Part shown: piece after piece, positions 5,669-15,774 of the stretch
Layout of the letters: each line of letters opens with the position of its first letter
Position numbering within the stretch: position 1 is the first letter of the stretch
Assembly (NCBI GenBank): GCA_965267425.1
Contig: OZ253959.1
Span: 124,001 to 188,000, forward strand
Direction of reading: 5' to 3'
DNA from: G965267425 sp965267425
GTDB taxonomy: Bacteria; Bacteroidota; Bacteroidia; Flavobacteriales_E; Vicingaceae
Length of the DNA stretch: 64,000 bases
Notes under the pieces: model-generated
What the model was told of the DNA's origin: nothing
Database searches by the model: none
What the model saw: only the letters and a program-made list of their open reading frames with translations
Translations under genes and position numbers: made by a program

Positions 5669-7984
5669 ATGTTGAAACAGCTAACAGCCATATTGCTCTT
5701 TATTTCAACCATTTCCGTCGCACAAGATCGAGGTGAATTGGAATTGGCCACATGGCGCGATCATCTGCCATACAATGAGGCAAATTCCGTAACCTCTGGA
5801 AATGGCGTGATCTATTGTGGTACGTCAGGCGCGGTATACGCATATGATCCTCCTACCTACGAACTGACCAGAATGACTACTATTTCAGGGTTGTCAGACA
5901 TCGGCGTGAGTAAAATTAAGTTTTCCAATGCTACGAACACGCTTATCGTAGCTTACCAAAATGGAAACATCGATCTAATCAAGGACGAAAGAATCAACAA
6001 CATTCCGTTCATCAAAAACAGTAGCATCATCGCAGATAAAACCATCAATGACATTCGAATCGATGGAAAATTCGCCTACCTGTCGTGCGGATTTGGCATT
6101 GTATTACTGGATGTAGAAGAAGGGCTCATCAGCAATCAATATTACATTGGTGAAAATGGCGCATACCTGAATGTGAATGATGTAGAATTGACGGATGTAT
6201 TCATTTATGCAGCAACGGATGAGGGTGTCAAACGGGCGGATCGTTCAAGTAATTTATTGGATTACCGTTCTTGGTCGTTTGTAAAGGGATTGCCTCTGGG
6301 GGTTTACAACCAAGTGGAAAGTTTCAATGGTGACATTCTTTACAACTTACGCATTGATGAGTACGATGCCGATACATTGATTCGATATGACGGCACTACC
6401 ATTTCTCACATGACGGAATATTACGAAAAGGACATTCACAGCATTGATGTGCATGATGGTTTACTCATATTATCGTTTAATTTTTCGGCCATTAGCCTGG
6501 ATGCGAATTATGAGCGGGTAGAGATTTTTTTCTCGTATCAGCAAGAAGCTGCGCCACAGCCAACCCAAATTATCAGGGAGGGGAATTACTATTGGATAGC
6601 AGATCGCAAAAGGGGATTGGTTCAATTTTACAATAACTGGAGCGCCCCCTCACAGCTGCCCAATGGGCCGGACAATACCGAAACTTTTGACGCAGATATT
6701 GTAAAAGGAGAATGCTGGGTAGTGCGAGGTAGTTTGAACGGGAACTACCAAAATAATTTCAAGTTGCCCATCCTCAACAATTACAAAGATTTTACCTGGA
6801 GCAGCTACAATGTGACTAGCCACCCGGAGTTGATAGGAAAATACGACATGGTTTCTGTGCGAATGGATCCCGCAGATAATTCACGGGTATTTATTGCTTC
6901 ATTTGGCACAGGGTTGTTTCAGCTGAAAGATGGTGAAATTGTCCAGGTGTATGATAGCACCAATACGGCCGAACATGCCTTAGTTCCCAGAGATGCGGAT
7001 GGACGTTACCTGGTGGGAGGATTGGCCATGGATGATCAATCAAACCTTTGGATTTCCAACTCAAATACCATTCGTGCTTTATCCGTAAGAACGTCCAATG
7101 GATTTTGGAATAACTTCAGTTTAACGGGTTTGACAAATGAGCAAATTCCGGTAACGGATATCATTGTAGATGAAAATGGATACAAATGGATCATGCAACC
7201 GCGCGCCAGTTCCATCATTGTTTTTGACGATAAAGGTGATCCATTAAATAATGATTTCCGAACAAAAAAACTGACTCCTAGTGAAGGATTTGGTAGTATT
7301 CCTGGAGACTTATTGCTAAGCATGGCGGAAGATAAAAACGGAGATGTTTGGATTGGCACCAGTGAAGGAGTAGCGGTATTTTATTCGCCATCCAATTTAT
7401 TTGATCAAACCCTTGATGCTTCCCGAGTATTTATTGAACAAGATGGACAGACACAGATTTTATTGGAATCAGAAACGGTGACTTCCATTGCCATTGATGG
7501 CGCCAATCGAAAGTGGTTCGGAACGGCAAATTCAGGCGCTTATCTAATGTCAGCAGATGGGACAGAAGAGGTATTGCATTTTACCACGTCCAATAGCCCT
7601 TTATTTTCTGACGACATCAAAAAAATTGCCATCAACCATGAAAATGGAGAGGTGTTTTTCTTTACCAGTAATGGCATCATTTCCTATCGAGGGGATGCAA
7701 CAGAAGGGAGTGAGGATTTTTCCAATGTGACGGTATTTCCGAATCCGGTTCGTGAAAATTATTCAGGACAAATTGCCATCAAAGGGTTAAATGACAATTC
7801 CGATGTTCGCATAACGGACATCAATGGAGCGTTGATTTACGAGACCAAATCTTTTGGTGGTCAAGCCGTTTGGGATGGAAATAATTTTGACGGTAGAAGA
7901 GCATCTACCGGGGTTTACCTGGTATTTGCCAGTGATGAAACAGGAGAGCAAACCACCGTAGCTAAAATTCTATTCGTCCATTAA
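5669..7984 (+). CDS. porZ: PorZ-like T9SS surface protein
   Basis: 771 aa. The ATG at 5669 is preferred to the TTG just before it because it gives a clean signal peptide (MLKQLTAILLFISTISVAQ). The N-terminal region opens with the PorZ-type TWRDHLPYNEANSV and continues as beta-propeller repeats of the two-component-regulator kind (WIADRKRGLVQ, NLWISNSN, DVWIGTSEGVAVF, RKWFGTANSGAYL). The last ~80 residues are a type A sorting domain (VTVFPNPVREN ... GVYLVFAS). PorZ belongs to the cell-surface attachment complex that transfers T9SS cargo to A-LPS with PorU and PorV. Seven nt separate it from recO, so they may be co-transcribed. Confidence 0.85.
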   Translation: MLKQLTAILLFISTISVAQDRGELELATWRDHLPYNEANSVTSGNGVIYCGTSGAVYAYDPPTYELTRMTTISGLSDIGVSKIKFSNATNTLIVAYQNGNIDLIKDERINNIPFIKNSSIIADKTINDIRIDGKFAYLSCGFGIVLLDVEEGLISNQYYIGENGAYLNVNDVELTDVFIYAATDEGVKRADRSSNLLDYRSWSFVKGLPLGVYNQVESFNGDILYNLRIDEYDADTLIRYDGTTISHMTEYYEKDIHSIDVHDGLLILSFNFSAISLDANYERVEIFFSYQQEAAPQPTQIIREGNYYWIADRKRGLVQFYNNWSAPSQLPNGPDNTETFDADIVKGECWVVRGSLNGNYQNNFKLPILNNYKDFTWSSYNVTSHPELIGKYDMVSVRMDPADNSRVFIASFGTGLFQLKDGEIVQVYDSTNTAEHALVPRDADGRYLVGGLAMDDQSNLWISNSNTIRALSVRTSNGFWNNFSLTGLTNEQIPVTDIIVDENGYKWIMQPRASSIIVFDDKGDPLNNDFRTKKLTPSEGFGSIPGDLLLSMAEDKNGDVWIGTSEGVAVFYSPSNLFDQTLDASRVFIEQDGQTQILLESETVTSIAIDGANRKWFGTANSGAYLMSADGTEEVLHFTTSNSPLFSDDIKKIAINHENGEVFFFTSNGIISYRGDATEGSEDFSNVTVFPNPVRENYSGQIAIKGLNDNSDVRITDINGALIYETKSFGGQAVWDGNNFDGRRASTGVYLVFASDETGEQTTVAKILFVH

Positions 7985-7990
7985 TTCCGC

Positions 7991-8704
7991 ATGCAGACTT
8001 ATAATGGCGTACTGATTAGAACCATCAAATACGGCGATTCCAGTCTGATTCTCAAAGTATTTACAGAAGAAGAAGGGGTAAAATCATTCATCACTTCACG
8101 CAAAAAAAGCAAATCCAAAACCAATACGGCATTGCTTCAACCTCTTGCTCTTATTGAAATTGCCGCATACCACAGCAAAGGAGATTTGCACCGGGCAAGA
8201 GAGATTAAAAACACACATTTATTGCTGGATATCCGCAGCAATATGATGAAAGGCGCCATTGTTCAGTTCCTCAATGAATTATTGGCCCACGTTTTAAATG
8301 AACCGGACCCTTACCCTCAATTGTATCAATTCATTGTAGATTCACTCAATTGGTTGGATGCTACAGAAGAATATGCCAATTTTCACCTGGTATTTCTGAT
8401 TGAAATGGCAGGTATTTTGGGTTTTCATCCGGACAATAATATTACCCCTTCCACACCGGTTTTTGATTTGCAGGAGGGAAGGTATGTTTCTACATCGGAG
8501 ATTTCCGATGCATCGCTCCCCGAGGAATTGAATGAAGTTTGGTCTGAATTGATAGACTGCACGTTTGAAAGTGCCAATGATTTCAAACCTGGGGTAGAAA
8601 AAAGACGAGCCCTGTTAAAAGAGCTCGTCCGTTATTATCACCTTCATGCCAACTGCCCGGGAGAATTAAGATCTCTCGAGGTATTGGAAGAAATTTTTAG
8701 CTAG
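7991..8704 (+). CDS. recO: DNA repair protein RecO
   Basis: 237 aa, normal length. The N-terminal OB-fold begins MQTYNGVLIRTIKYGDSSLILKVFT and continues with KSFITSRKKSK and LQPLALIEI, followed by a helical C-terminal domain. The zinc-finger cysteines found in many RecO proteins are not present, as in other Bacteroidota. RecO acts with RecF and RecR to load RecA on SSB-coated single-stranded DNA. It starts 6 nt after porZ, and its 3' end overlaps the converging peptidase gene by 8 nt. Confidence 0.9.
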   Translation: MQTYNGVLIRTIKYGDSSLILKVFTEEEGVKSFITSRKKSKSKTNTALLQPLALIEIAAYHSKGDLHRAREIKNTHLLLDIRSNMMKGAIVQFLNELLAHVLNEPDPYPQLYQFIVDSLNWLDATEEYANFHLVFLIEMAGILGFHPDNNITPSTPVFDLQEGRYVSTSEISDASLPEELNEVWSELIDCTFESANDFKPGVEKRRALLKELVRYYHLHANCPGELRSLEVLEEIFS

Positions 8705-10841
8705 GATCAGCCGAATAATCTTTTGGCGTTACCCCCATGTTGTAAAACATAAATGCCCATCGGTCGGATTGCTCCTCAATGATTTTGGACATAGGTTTAC
8801 CTGCACCATGACCTGCATCCGTTTCAATACGAATCATAACAGGATTGGTACCATTGTGATGTTCTTGCAATGTGGCGGCAAACTTAAATGAATGTGCCGG
8901 CACAACACGGTCATCATGGTCTCCCGTGAAGATCAATGTGGCAGGGTAGGCAATTTGAGGTTTTATATTGTGCAATGGAGAATATGCCACCAGGTTTTTG
9001 AAATGCTCTTCTTCATCACTGGATCCGTATTCAGGAATCCACCCTTTTCCTACGGTGAACAAATGATACCTCAACATATCCAATACACCAACGGCTGGCA
9101 TGGCCACTTTAAATAAATCAGGTCGTTGCGTCATACAAGCGCCAACTAACAATCCACCGTTTGAACCACCGGCAATGGCCAACATCTCATTTGACGTATA
9201 TTTTTCAGCAATCAGGTATTCTGCTGCACCAATGAAGTCATCAAACACATTTTGCTTGTTCAAAAGCATTCCGGCTTTGTGCCATTCTTCGCCGTATTCT
9301 CCACCCCCTCGTAAATTAGGCATAGCAAATACACCGCCGTTTTCCAACAACAACATTCTGGAAACACTGAATGATGGCGTGAGGCTGATGTTGAATCCTC
9401 CATATCCATACAAATACGTTGGATTATTGCCATTGAGCTCCAAACCTTTTTTGTGAACAATAAACATGGACACTTCCGTTCCATCTTTGCTCTTATACCA
9501 TACTTGCTTAGACTCGTAAGCGGCAGGATCAAATTTCAATTCTGGTGTGTAAAAAACTTCAGAAGCACCGGTTTTCACATCCATTTGGAAAATGGTTGGA
9601 GGATAAGTGAATGAAGTAAACGTGTAAAATAATTTATCATCGTCTCGATGACCGTAGAAGCCACCAGCGCTTCCCGGTGCAGGCAACTCAATTTCAGTTT
9701 TTTCGGAACCATCGTAATTATATCGATAAACTTTGGTCATGGCATTTTCCAAATAATCGGCGAAAATATATCCACCAGCTGTTCCAACACCGTCTAGTAG
9801 ATTATCTCCCTGAGGAATAACATCACTCCAGCTTTCCTGTGCTGTATTGGCAAGATCAATGGAAACCAATCGATAATTCGGCGCCTCGATATTGGTTTTC
9901 ACCAAAAACTTTCCGTCCATGTGATCGATGATATCACTTTTGTTTTCGAAGCCTGTAAATAGTGGGGTAAAATCACCATGGCCATTGGTAATGTTTTGGT
10001 AATGACATTCGTATCCGTCTGTTCCTTCGGCAACGTAAAGGATCAAATATTCTCTGTCTTCCGTAACATCTGTCCAATGGTAATAATTTGGATGATCGTC
10101 ATCCTTATAAATCAATTCATCTTCAGATTGAGGAGTTCCCAATTTGTGATAATACACGGTGTGAAACTGGTTGGACGCTGAAAGCTCTGCTCCCTCTTCG
10201 GGTTGAGGATATCGGCTGTAATAAAAACCATCATTTTTCCAGGCTGCTCCTGAAAATTTCACCCATTCCAACACATCCGGAAGTTCTGTTTTCGTTGCGA
10301 TTTCCATCACACGAATTTGGCGCCAGTCAGAACCCGCATCTGAACGAGAATAAGCGACATATTTATAATCCTCTGAAAACCCAACCAAATTGATGGAAAC
10401 CGTTCCGTCTTCACTCAACGCATTAGGATCAATGAAAACTTCGGGTTCACCTTCCAATCCTTTTTGAAAATAAATGACGGATTGATTTTGCAGACCATCG
10501 TTTTTGTAGAAGAAATAGTATTCTCCCGCTTTTCTAGGAGAAGACAATTTGGGGAAGTTGAGGATATCCTCATATCGTTGCCTCAACGATTCACGAAATG
10601 GAATGGCGGACAAATAGTCAAAAGTCACTTTGTTTTGCTCTTTCACCCACGCTTCCGTATCAGCAGCGGTATCGTTTTCCAACCAACGATATGGATCAGA
10701 CACAGAAGTGCCAAAATAATCATCGGTTTGTTCTACTTTCTTAGTTTCAGGGTAGGTAAATTCCTGAACAGCTGGTTTATTCATGCCTGCATCGCATGAA
10801 ATGATTGTCAGGGCAATCAAGAATAGATATAGATTTTTCAT
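8697..10841 (-). CDS. prolyl oligopeptidase family (S9A) lipoprotein
   Basis: 714 aa from the ATG at 10841, chosen because it gives a lipoprotein signal (MKNLYLFLIALTIISC). After a linker comes DPYRWLEND, the start of the N-terminal Peptidase_S9_N propeller. The C-terminal hydrolase domain has the nucleophile motif GGSNGG at about residue 560, an acidic site in GDHDDRV and the His in DAGHGAG. Likely a periplasmic or surface prolyl oligopeptidase that cuts short peptides after proline. Length fits the family (~700 aa). Monocistronic by context. Confidence 0.9.
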   Translation of the reverse strand: MKNLYLFLIALTIISCDAGMNKPAVQEFTYPETKKVEQTDDYFGTSVSDPYRWLENDTAADTEAWVKEQNKVTFDYLSAIPFRESLRQRYEDILNFPKLSSPRKAGEYYFFYKNDGLQNQSVIYFQKGLEGEPEVFIDPNALSEDGTVSINLVGFSEDYKYVAYSRSDAGSDWRQIRVMEIATKTELPDVLEWVKFSGAAWKNDGFYYSRYPQPEEGAELSASNQFHTVYYHKLGTPQSEDELIYKDDDHPNYYHWTDVTEDREYLILYVAEGTDGYECHYQNITNGHGDFTPLFTGFENKSDIIDHMDGKFLVKTNIEAPNYRLVSIDLANTAQESWSDVIPQGDNLLDGVGTAGGYIFADYLENAMTKVYRYNYDGSEKTEIELPAPGSAGGFYGHRDDDKLFYTFTSFTYPPTIFQMDVKTGASEVFYTPELKFDPAAYESKQVWYKSKDGTEVSMFIVHKKGLELNGNNPTYLYGYGGFNISLTPSFSVSRMLLLENGGVFAMPNLRGGGEYGEEWHKAGMLLNKQNVFDDFIGAAEYLIAEKYTSNEMLAIAGGSNGGLLVGACMTQRPDLFKVAMPAVGVLDMLRYHLFTVGKGWIPEYGSSDEEEHFKNLVAYSPLHNIKPQIAYPATLIFTGDHDDRVVPAHSFKFAATLQEHHNGTNPVMIRIETDAGHGAGKPMSKIIEEQSDRWAFMFYNMGVTPKDYSADPS

Positions 10842-10896
10842 TTGTAAGTAAGTTGTATCGCACAAAATAGCGCAGGCTAAAAATGCGATCTATATT

Positions 10897-11823
10897 TTAA
10901 TAAAACAACGGCGGATTCCCTGAAAGGTTAATATAGGGTTTCAATGGTTTGATATCTCCATCTTTGGGGTTGGTAACTGGCAGTCCATCAGCGTCCAGCA
11001 TTGGATAGTGCCTTCCTTTGGAAATCAATTCATGCATCAGTCGATTTTGAAATACATGACGGATTCGTTCACTGTCAATACCGATGTTCAACCTACCGGT
11101 TTGGAAATTTTCACTCTGGAAAGTTGTAAAAGCATATTCCCCTTGCAAGCTTAATAATCCATGAGAATACTTGCCATACGTGCCTTTGGATAAATCCTTG
11201 TAACCCGTTTTGGAAGGGTAGTGGGAAGAATCGTATTTTACTACACCCTTACTATCTGGATCGCCTGTCCAATGCACCATGGAGATACCAGCACGCAACG
11301 AATCGTAACTGTAAAGTGCACTCACCCCTCCGGTTCGAAAGCGGTCTTTGCCTGTTCCCGTTAGGATATCATTTTCCGTGTAGAAATGAAAATTGTATAC
11401 ATGTAATGCAATAGAGCCACTGCTTTGCGAAGTACCGAAATTATCAATGTACCAGGTGCCGCCATATCCTGCAGCAAAAGGTCTTCGTGCATTGTTTTCC
11501 ATCAATCCCACAAAATACTCGTTGGCAATGGACTGGCTTCCCCAGTTGACCAGCCCACCAATGGAAAGCTGCAATTCATGGCCTTTTTTTCCATGCCCTA
11601 ATTGACGAAATGATAAATAATAAGCCGTGCGTTGATTGATTTGAAAATTTTCAATCAACCAATACACATTGTAAAAAGCCCCCAATCTTCCTATATGCGA
11701 TCCAACGTCAAGCGCCAAGCCTACGCGCAACCCCCAATCATCAGAAACCTGGGCGTGCCCTTTGTGAAAGGTTGACATGCAAAAGCATAAGCCTAAAATG
11801 AGTGGTATTCTTTTCAACGACAT
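10897..11823 (-). CDS. polymorphic toxin type 23 domain protein, barrel-like
   Basis: 308 aa from the ATG at 11823, which begins a signal peptide (MSLKRIPLILGLCFCMSTF ... GHAQ); an in-frame ATG at 11841 adds six residues. The mature part resembles the Bacteroidota family annotated as Bacterial toxin 23: GKDRFRTGG, HWTGD, YGKYSHG, then GIDSERIRHVFQN with a basic C-terminus ending in an aromatic. In this phylum such proteins are single, exported and rich in beta-strands, so an outer-membrane barrel is an equally good reading. No immunity gene is visible beside it. The family match is from memory. Confidence 0.6.
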   Translation of the reverse strand: MSLKRIPLILGLCFCMSTFHKGHAQVSDDWGLRVGLALDVGSHIGRLGAFYNVYWLIENFQINQRTAYYLSFRQLGHGKKGHELQLSIGGLVNWGSQSIANEYFVGLMENNARRPFAAGYGGTWYIDNFGTSQSSGSIALHVYNFHFYTENDILTGTGKDRFRTGGVSALYSYDSLRAGISMVHWTGDPDSKGVVKYDSSHYPSKTGYKDLSKGTYGKYSHGLLSLQGEYAFTTFQSENFQTGRLNIGIDSERIRHVFQNRLMHELISKGRHYPMLDADGLPVTNPKDGDIKPLKPYINLSGNPPLFY

Positions 11824-11872
11824 TGGAATTGGATACAACACGAAAGTTCAACAATAATGCCAAGTCTAAAAA

Positions 11873-11900
11873 TAAAAAAAGCGGTCACAAGAATGACCGC
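11873..11900 (-). terminator. Rho-independent terminator after the S9 peptidase gene
   Basis: A 7-bp GC-rich stem GCGGTCA/TGACCGC with a 6-nt loop, followed on the minus strand by a run of seven T. It lies 27 nt past the stop of the 11928-13868 gene and separates it from the toxin-23 gene. Confidence 0.85.
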
Positions 11901-11927
11901 CTTATACACATCATAAAAGCAATAGCG

Positions 11928-13868
11928 CTACATAGTAGTTTTCACTTCTGTTGAAGCACTGTCACCAATATGCTTGGCCAGAAAACTTTCCATAGCTCCG
12001 TAAAACTCAAAACGATTTTCTTCGTTTCGGAAGCCATGGCCTTCATTGTCTTTCACTAAGTATTCAACGTTGATGCCACGTTCTTTCAACGCGTTCACCA
12101 TTTGATCAGATTCATCTTTGTTCACTCTTGGATCTTGTGCTCCCTGTGCAACAAACAACGGAACTTTGATTTTGTCGGCATGAAAAACTGGGGAAATTTT
12201 GTGGAATAAAGCACTGTCTTCCACAGGGTTACCTACCATTTCATACATCATATCCAAATAGGGTTTCCAATAAGGAGGAATGGTTTTCATAAAGGTGAAC
12301 ATATTGGCAACACCAACATAGTCAATTCCACAAGCGTATAAATCTGGTGTGAAAGTCAGCCCTGCCAATGTTGCATATCCGCCGTAACTTGCGCCATAAA
12401 TGGCCACTCTTTTAGGATCGGCTATGCCTTCATCAATCAGCCATTGTACTCCGTCACTGATATCATCTTGCATAGTTTGTCCCCATTGCATGAATGACTT
12501 TTCCCAAAACGCACGGCCATACCCTGTTGAGCCGCGGAAATTCATTTGAAGAACCGCATACCCGCGATTTGCCAAAAACTGAACCTGGCTGTTGAATCCC
12601 CAATCATCTCTGGCCCACGGCCCACCATGAGGGTTGATAACCACGGGAAGGTTTTTAGCCTCACGGCCTTTTGGAAGAGTAAGATATCCGTTGATGGTGA
12701 GACCATCTCTAGACTGATATTTGATCGGCTTCATTTCAGCCAATTCATCTTCATTCAACCAATCGCTTACATCAACAATTTTTGTGAACTTGTCATTTGT
12801 TGTATCATAGATATAGTATGCACCTAATGAACGGTCGCTGTAAGAACGAATGATTAGAATGTCTTCATTTTTATTTCTTCCGGTAACGACAAATTCATAA
12901 TCTCCTAACTCCGATTGAATTCGGGTATATATCTTTTGTGTTTCTTCATCGAAGAAATGCCTGTCCATTCTCCACGTTTTGAAAGTTGTACTGGTTAACA
13001 CTTTTCGCTTTCTAGAATAACTTAAGTCATCCAAGTCCACTTCAGGGTGTTCAAACAATTTTTCAATTTCTGAACCATCTTCTGTGCTCATGATAACCGC
13101 AGCCGTTTTATCTCGCCCCACATTAGAAATGGCGTATAGGTTTTTGTTATCAAATGTGAAGAATACCGGATAAGCCGTTTCTTTGAAATCTGTTTCCAAA
13201 ATGGTTCGGAATTCTTCTTCTTCAGTATCTCGATACAAAATCAATGAGTTAGTGCCTATTGTTTGTGTGGCGGCACGAATTTTACCATCGTGATCCGTAA
13301 TCCAGCTGGAAATATTTCCAGGATTTTCAGCCAACATGGTCATTTCGCCAGTAACAATATTCAAGCGATATGGGTCAAAAGCCTGAGGGTCACGTTTGTT
13401 CATTTCCATGATGATTTCATCATCATTGTCTCTCAAAATATCCACGATACCTGTTCGCACACCTTCCAGTTCAGTTAGTGCCACGTAATTGGATCCGTCT
13501 TTATCAATGGCGAACAATTGGTAGTTTTCATCGCCACCTACATCTTTCATATAAATCAAACGATTGTCATTGGCCCAACCATAACCGGCAATGTCTCTAT
13601 CGGTAACATCTGTAATTCGCTTGGCTTCTGCTTCACCTACTTTTTGAACAAAAATGTTCATTCGGCTTTCATACGGACCCAAATACGAATAATGAGATCC
13701 ATCTGGTGAAATTCGATAAGTGGTTTTGTCTGGATTTTTAAAGAAATCTTTAACCGGAATAATCCTTGGTGGCTTTTCCGCCTGCTCAGATTGACCATTG
13801 CCTCCCATATCTCCGCATGAGGTGGCAAAAATCAATGTAATGATTGAAAAAAGTATCGTGTTACGCAT
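11928..13868 (-). CDS. S9 family peptidase (dipeptidyl/acylaminoacyl type), lipoprotein
   Basis: 646 aa. MRNTILFSIITLIFATSC is a lipoprotein signal. The N-terminal propeller (PD40/WD-like strands such as YSYLGPYESRMNIF and NLYAISNVG) is followed by an alpha/beta-hydrolase domain with NPHGGPWAR, the nucleophile motif GASYGGYA at about 495, the Asp in GAQDPRV and the His in NEGHGF. Likely an exported S9C-type exopeptidase. It has its own terminator downstream. The second S9 peptidase within 4 kb shows little similarity outside the catalytic core. Confidence 0.9.
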   Translation of the reverse strand: MRNTILFSIITLIFATSCGDMGGNGQSEQAEKPPRIIPVKDFFKNPDKTTYRISPDGSHYSYLGPYESRMNIFVQKVGEAEAKRITDVTDRDIAGYGWANDNRLIYMKDVGGDENYQLFAIDKDGSNYVALTELEGVRTGIVDILRDNDDEIIMEMNKRDPQAFDPYRLNIVTGEMTMLAENPGNISSWITDHDGKIRAATQTIGTNSLILYRDTEEEEFRTILETDFKETAYPVFFTFDNKNLYAISNVGRDKTAAVIMSTEDGSEIEKLFEHPEVDLDDLSYSRKRKVLTSTTFKTWRMDRHFFDEETQKIYTRIQSELGDYEFVVTGRNKNEDILIIRSYSDRSLGAYYIYDTTNDKFTKIVDVSDWLNEDELAEMKPIKYQSRDGLTINGYLTLPKGREAKNLPVVINPHGGPWARDDWGFNSQVQFLANRGYAVLQMNFRGSTGYGRAFWEKSFMQWGQTMQDDISDGVQWLIDEGIADPKRVAIYGASYGGYATLAGLTFTPDLYACGIDYVGVANMFTFMKTIPPYWKPYLDMMYEMVGNPVEDSALFHKISPVFHADKIKVPLFVAQGAQDPRVNKDESDQMVNALKERGINVEYLVKDNEGHGFRNEENRFEFYGAMESFLAKHIGDSASTEVKTTM

Positions 13869-14070
13869 AACTCTTAGTGTTTTGAAAGTTGACCTACAAA
13901 CATATCATTTTAATAAGAGCGTTGGCTAAGAATATTTCTATCGGTTGAATTCCTCGATAAATGGTTTGGTTGTTCTTTCAGAGGGTGGGAAGTGGGCATT
14001 GAACTAAGGGGTGTGCTTGAAAAATTACGTAACTTCGTTCAGCTGACAGAATAACTAAAACGGAAAATGT

Positions 14071-15168
14071 ATGAGATACTTTTACACTGCTACAATCCTT
14101 CTTGCAGGCATTATCACGAATGCACAAACCATTGATAGTTCGGATGTCTTGATCATGGAGTCCAGAATAGTTCAGAAATATGATACCACCGTATCGTCAC
14201 TTGACCCAGGAAATACAGGAACTGGACAAACATGGGATTTCAGTTCATTGGATGACCATGGCCAGGATGTTTACATTGTGAATGCTCCGGGAGATAAAGC
14301 AGGGGCATCGGATTTTCCAGATGCCAATCGCTCTCTGTTTATTTTTGAAGAAGACTCATCTTTTCAATTTTTTAGGGTCACATCTAGTCAGGTGGTTTCT
14401 TCCGGATTTTCTGAGATTGTCCCTGGCGGAATGATTATAACACAAGATTTGGGACTTGAAATGCTTGATTTTCCGGTTACCATGGGAGATAAACTCGATC
14501 AGAACATTGCCGGAATTGATTCTGCATTTTTTGTAGGAATTGATCCAGATAGCATTGGTCCTCATCCAACGGTAGATTCTATTCGTATAAAATCTGATTT
14601 TTCCATGTCTGCTGAAATAGATGCGCAAGGCACCATGACCACTCCTTTTGGTTCATTTAGTGCTTTCCGACAATACATAGAATTCACAACATCAGATTCT
14701 ACATTGATGTATGCCAACGGCAGCTGGCAGCCCATTAGCACACTTATTCAATTGATTCTTGGATTTGATGCAGGTGATGTGGAGGTAGAGTATTCTTACC
14801 GTTGGTGGTCTGAAGGGAGCAGCATGCCTTTGGTTGAAGGGGCATTTGATCCTGTCAATGATGAATTTATTGATGAGGTATTTTGGTTAGCAGAATTGGT
14901 AATTGGTTTGGATGAGACCACAACAAATGTCAAGGAGTTAAAGGTATTCCCCAACCCATCAACGGGGATTTTCCATGTCGAAATTCCGGAAATGCTGAAT
15001 GGAACGCTGCACTTGTTTGATCTTTCAGGAAGAGAAATGTTGCAACAATCTGCAACACCGAATTTGAATATCATCGATGCAAGTAGCTTGGAAACAGGAG
15101 TATACGTTCTTTTACTCAAAGATCAGAATGGAACCATCCTGGGGAACCAAAAACTTCAAGTATACTAG
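14071..15168 (+). CDS. T9SS type A sorting domain protein
   Basis: 365 aa with signal peptide MRYFYTATILLAGIITNAQ. The middle 270 residues have the pattern of surface proteins with a beta-rich body (DPGNTGTGQTWDFSSL), with no catalytic motif seen. The C-terminal ~75 residues are a type A sorting domain (LKVFPNPSTGIFHVE, LFDLSGREML, ETGVYVLLLK). The stop codon overlaps the end of the next, converging gene by 4 nt. Confidence 0.85.
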   Translation: MRYFYTATILLAGIITNAQTIDSSDVLIMESRIVQKYDTTVSSLDPGNTGTGQTWDFSSLDDHGQDVYIVNAPGDKAGASDFPDANRSLFIFEEDSSFQFFRVTSSQVVSSGFSEIVPGGMIITQDLGLEMLDFPVTMGDKLDQNIAGIDSAFFVGIDPDSIGPHPTVDSIRIKSDFSMSAEIDAQGTMTTPFGSFSAFRQYIEFTTSDSTLMYANGSWQPISTLIQLILGFDAGDVEVEYSYRWWSEGSSMPLVEGAFDPVNDEFIDEVFWLAELVIGLDETTTNVKELKVFPNPSTGIFHVEIPEMLNGTLHLFDLSGREMLQQSATPNLNIIDASSLETGVYVLLLKDQNGTILGNQKLQVY

Positions 15169-15647
15169 GCCCTTTTGATGGTGCCATTGCCGGCAACAGG
15201 AATTCCTTTCGGAAAATATGTTGGATTGTATAGGGGATTTTTAACGATTTCTCCTGTTACATAATTGTAATACCCTTTTATGTATTGAACAGGAAGTAAA
15301 AAGTAATCTTCTTGATTTTTACTGTTATAGGTATGTCTTGAAAGCAATTGCTCTACTTCCATATCTTGCAACCCTTTATTGTTCAAGTAATTAAGACAAT
15401 TTAGTCGAAGTTCTAAATCAATTCCTATAACCACTACAAAATCACCGTAATTCTTTCTTAATGCTTGCCAGTATCTGAAATGTACTGGGTCATCCACAAG
15501 GGGATCCGTTGTTTTTTGAAACAAATCACAATAGTAAAACCCATTGCGCATAATTCTGCTTGCAATCAGGTCAGATTTGGTTCGATGTGTGTACAAAACC
15601 ACATTCTCCGCATCTTCGAATAAAAATTCTTCCAATTTCTCACTCAT
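15165..15647 (-). CDS. hypothetical protein
   Basis: 160 aa from the ATG at 15647 (MSEKLEEFLFEDAENVVLYTHRT); an in-frame ATG at 15674 would add nine residues. Not recognised. Visible motifs are LYTHRTKSDLIASRIMRNGF near the N-terminus, FVVVIGIDLEL mid-protein and LLPVQYIKGYYNYVTGEI near the end. The H-R-T...G-F start faintly recalls ADP-ribosyltransferase-like folds, but nothing firm supports that. No signal peptide or TM. Converges with the T9SS cargo gene. Confidence 0.6.
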   Translation of the reverse strand: MSEKLEEFLFEDAENVVLYTHRTKSDLIASRIMRNGFYYCDLFQKTTDPLVDDPVHFRYWQALRKNYGDFVVVIGIDLELRLNCLNYLNNKGLQDMEVEQLLSRHTYNSKNQEDYFLLPVQYIKGYYNYVTGEIVKNPLYNPTYFPKGIPVAGNGTIKRA

Positions 15648-15774
15648 CGTATGGTATTTAAACGGTTTTTTCACAACTTAGTTACACTTTGTGGTTCTGT
15701 ATAGTAAGTGTACTAGTCGATTCAAAAAGTTACATCCAAATTAATAACGTTAAAAACGGCAAGATAGTATAAAT

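Noticed and set aside
8607..8632. hairpin GACGAGC/GCTCGTC near the end of recO as a terminator
   Set aside because: It lies inside the coding region without a T-run on either strand.
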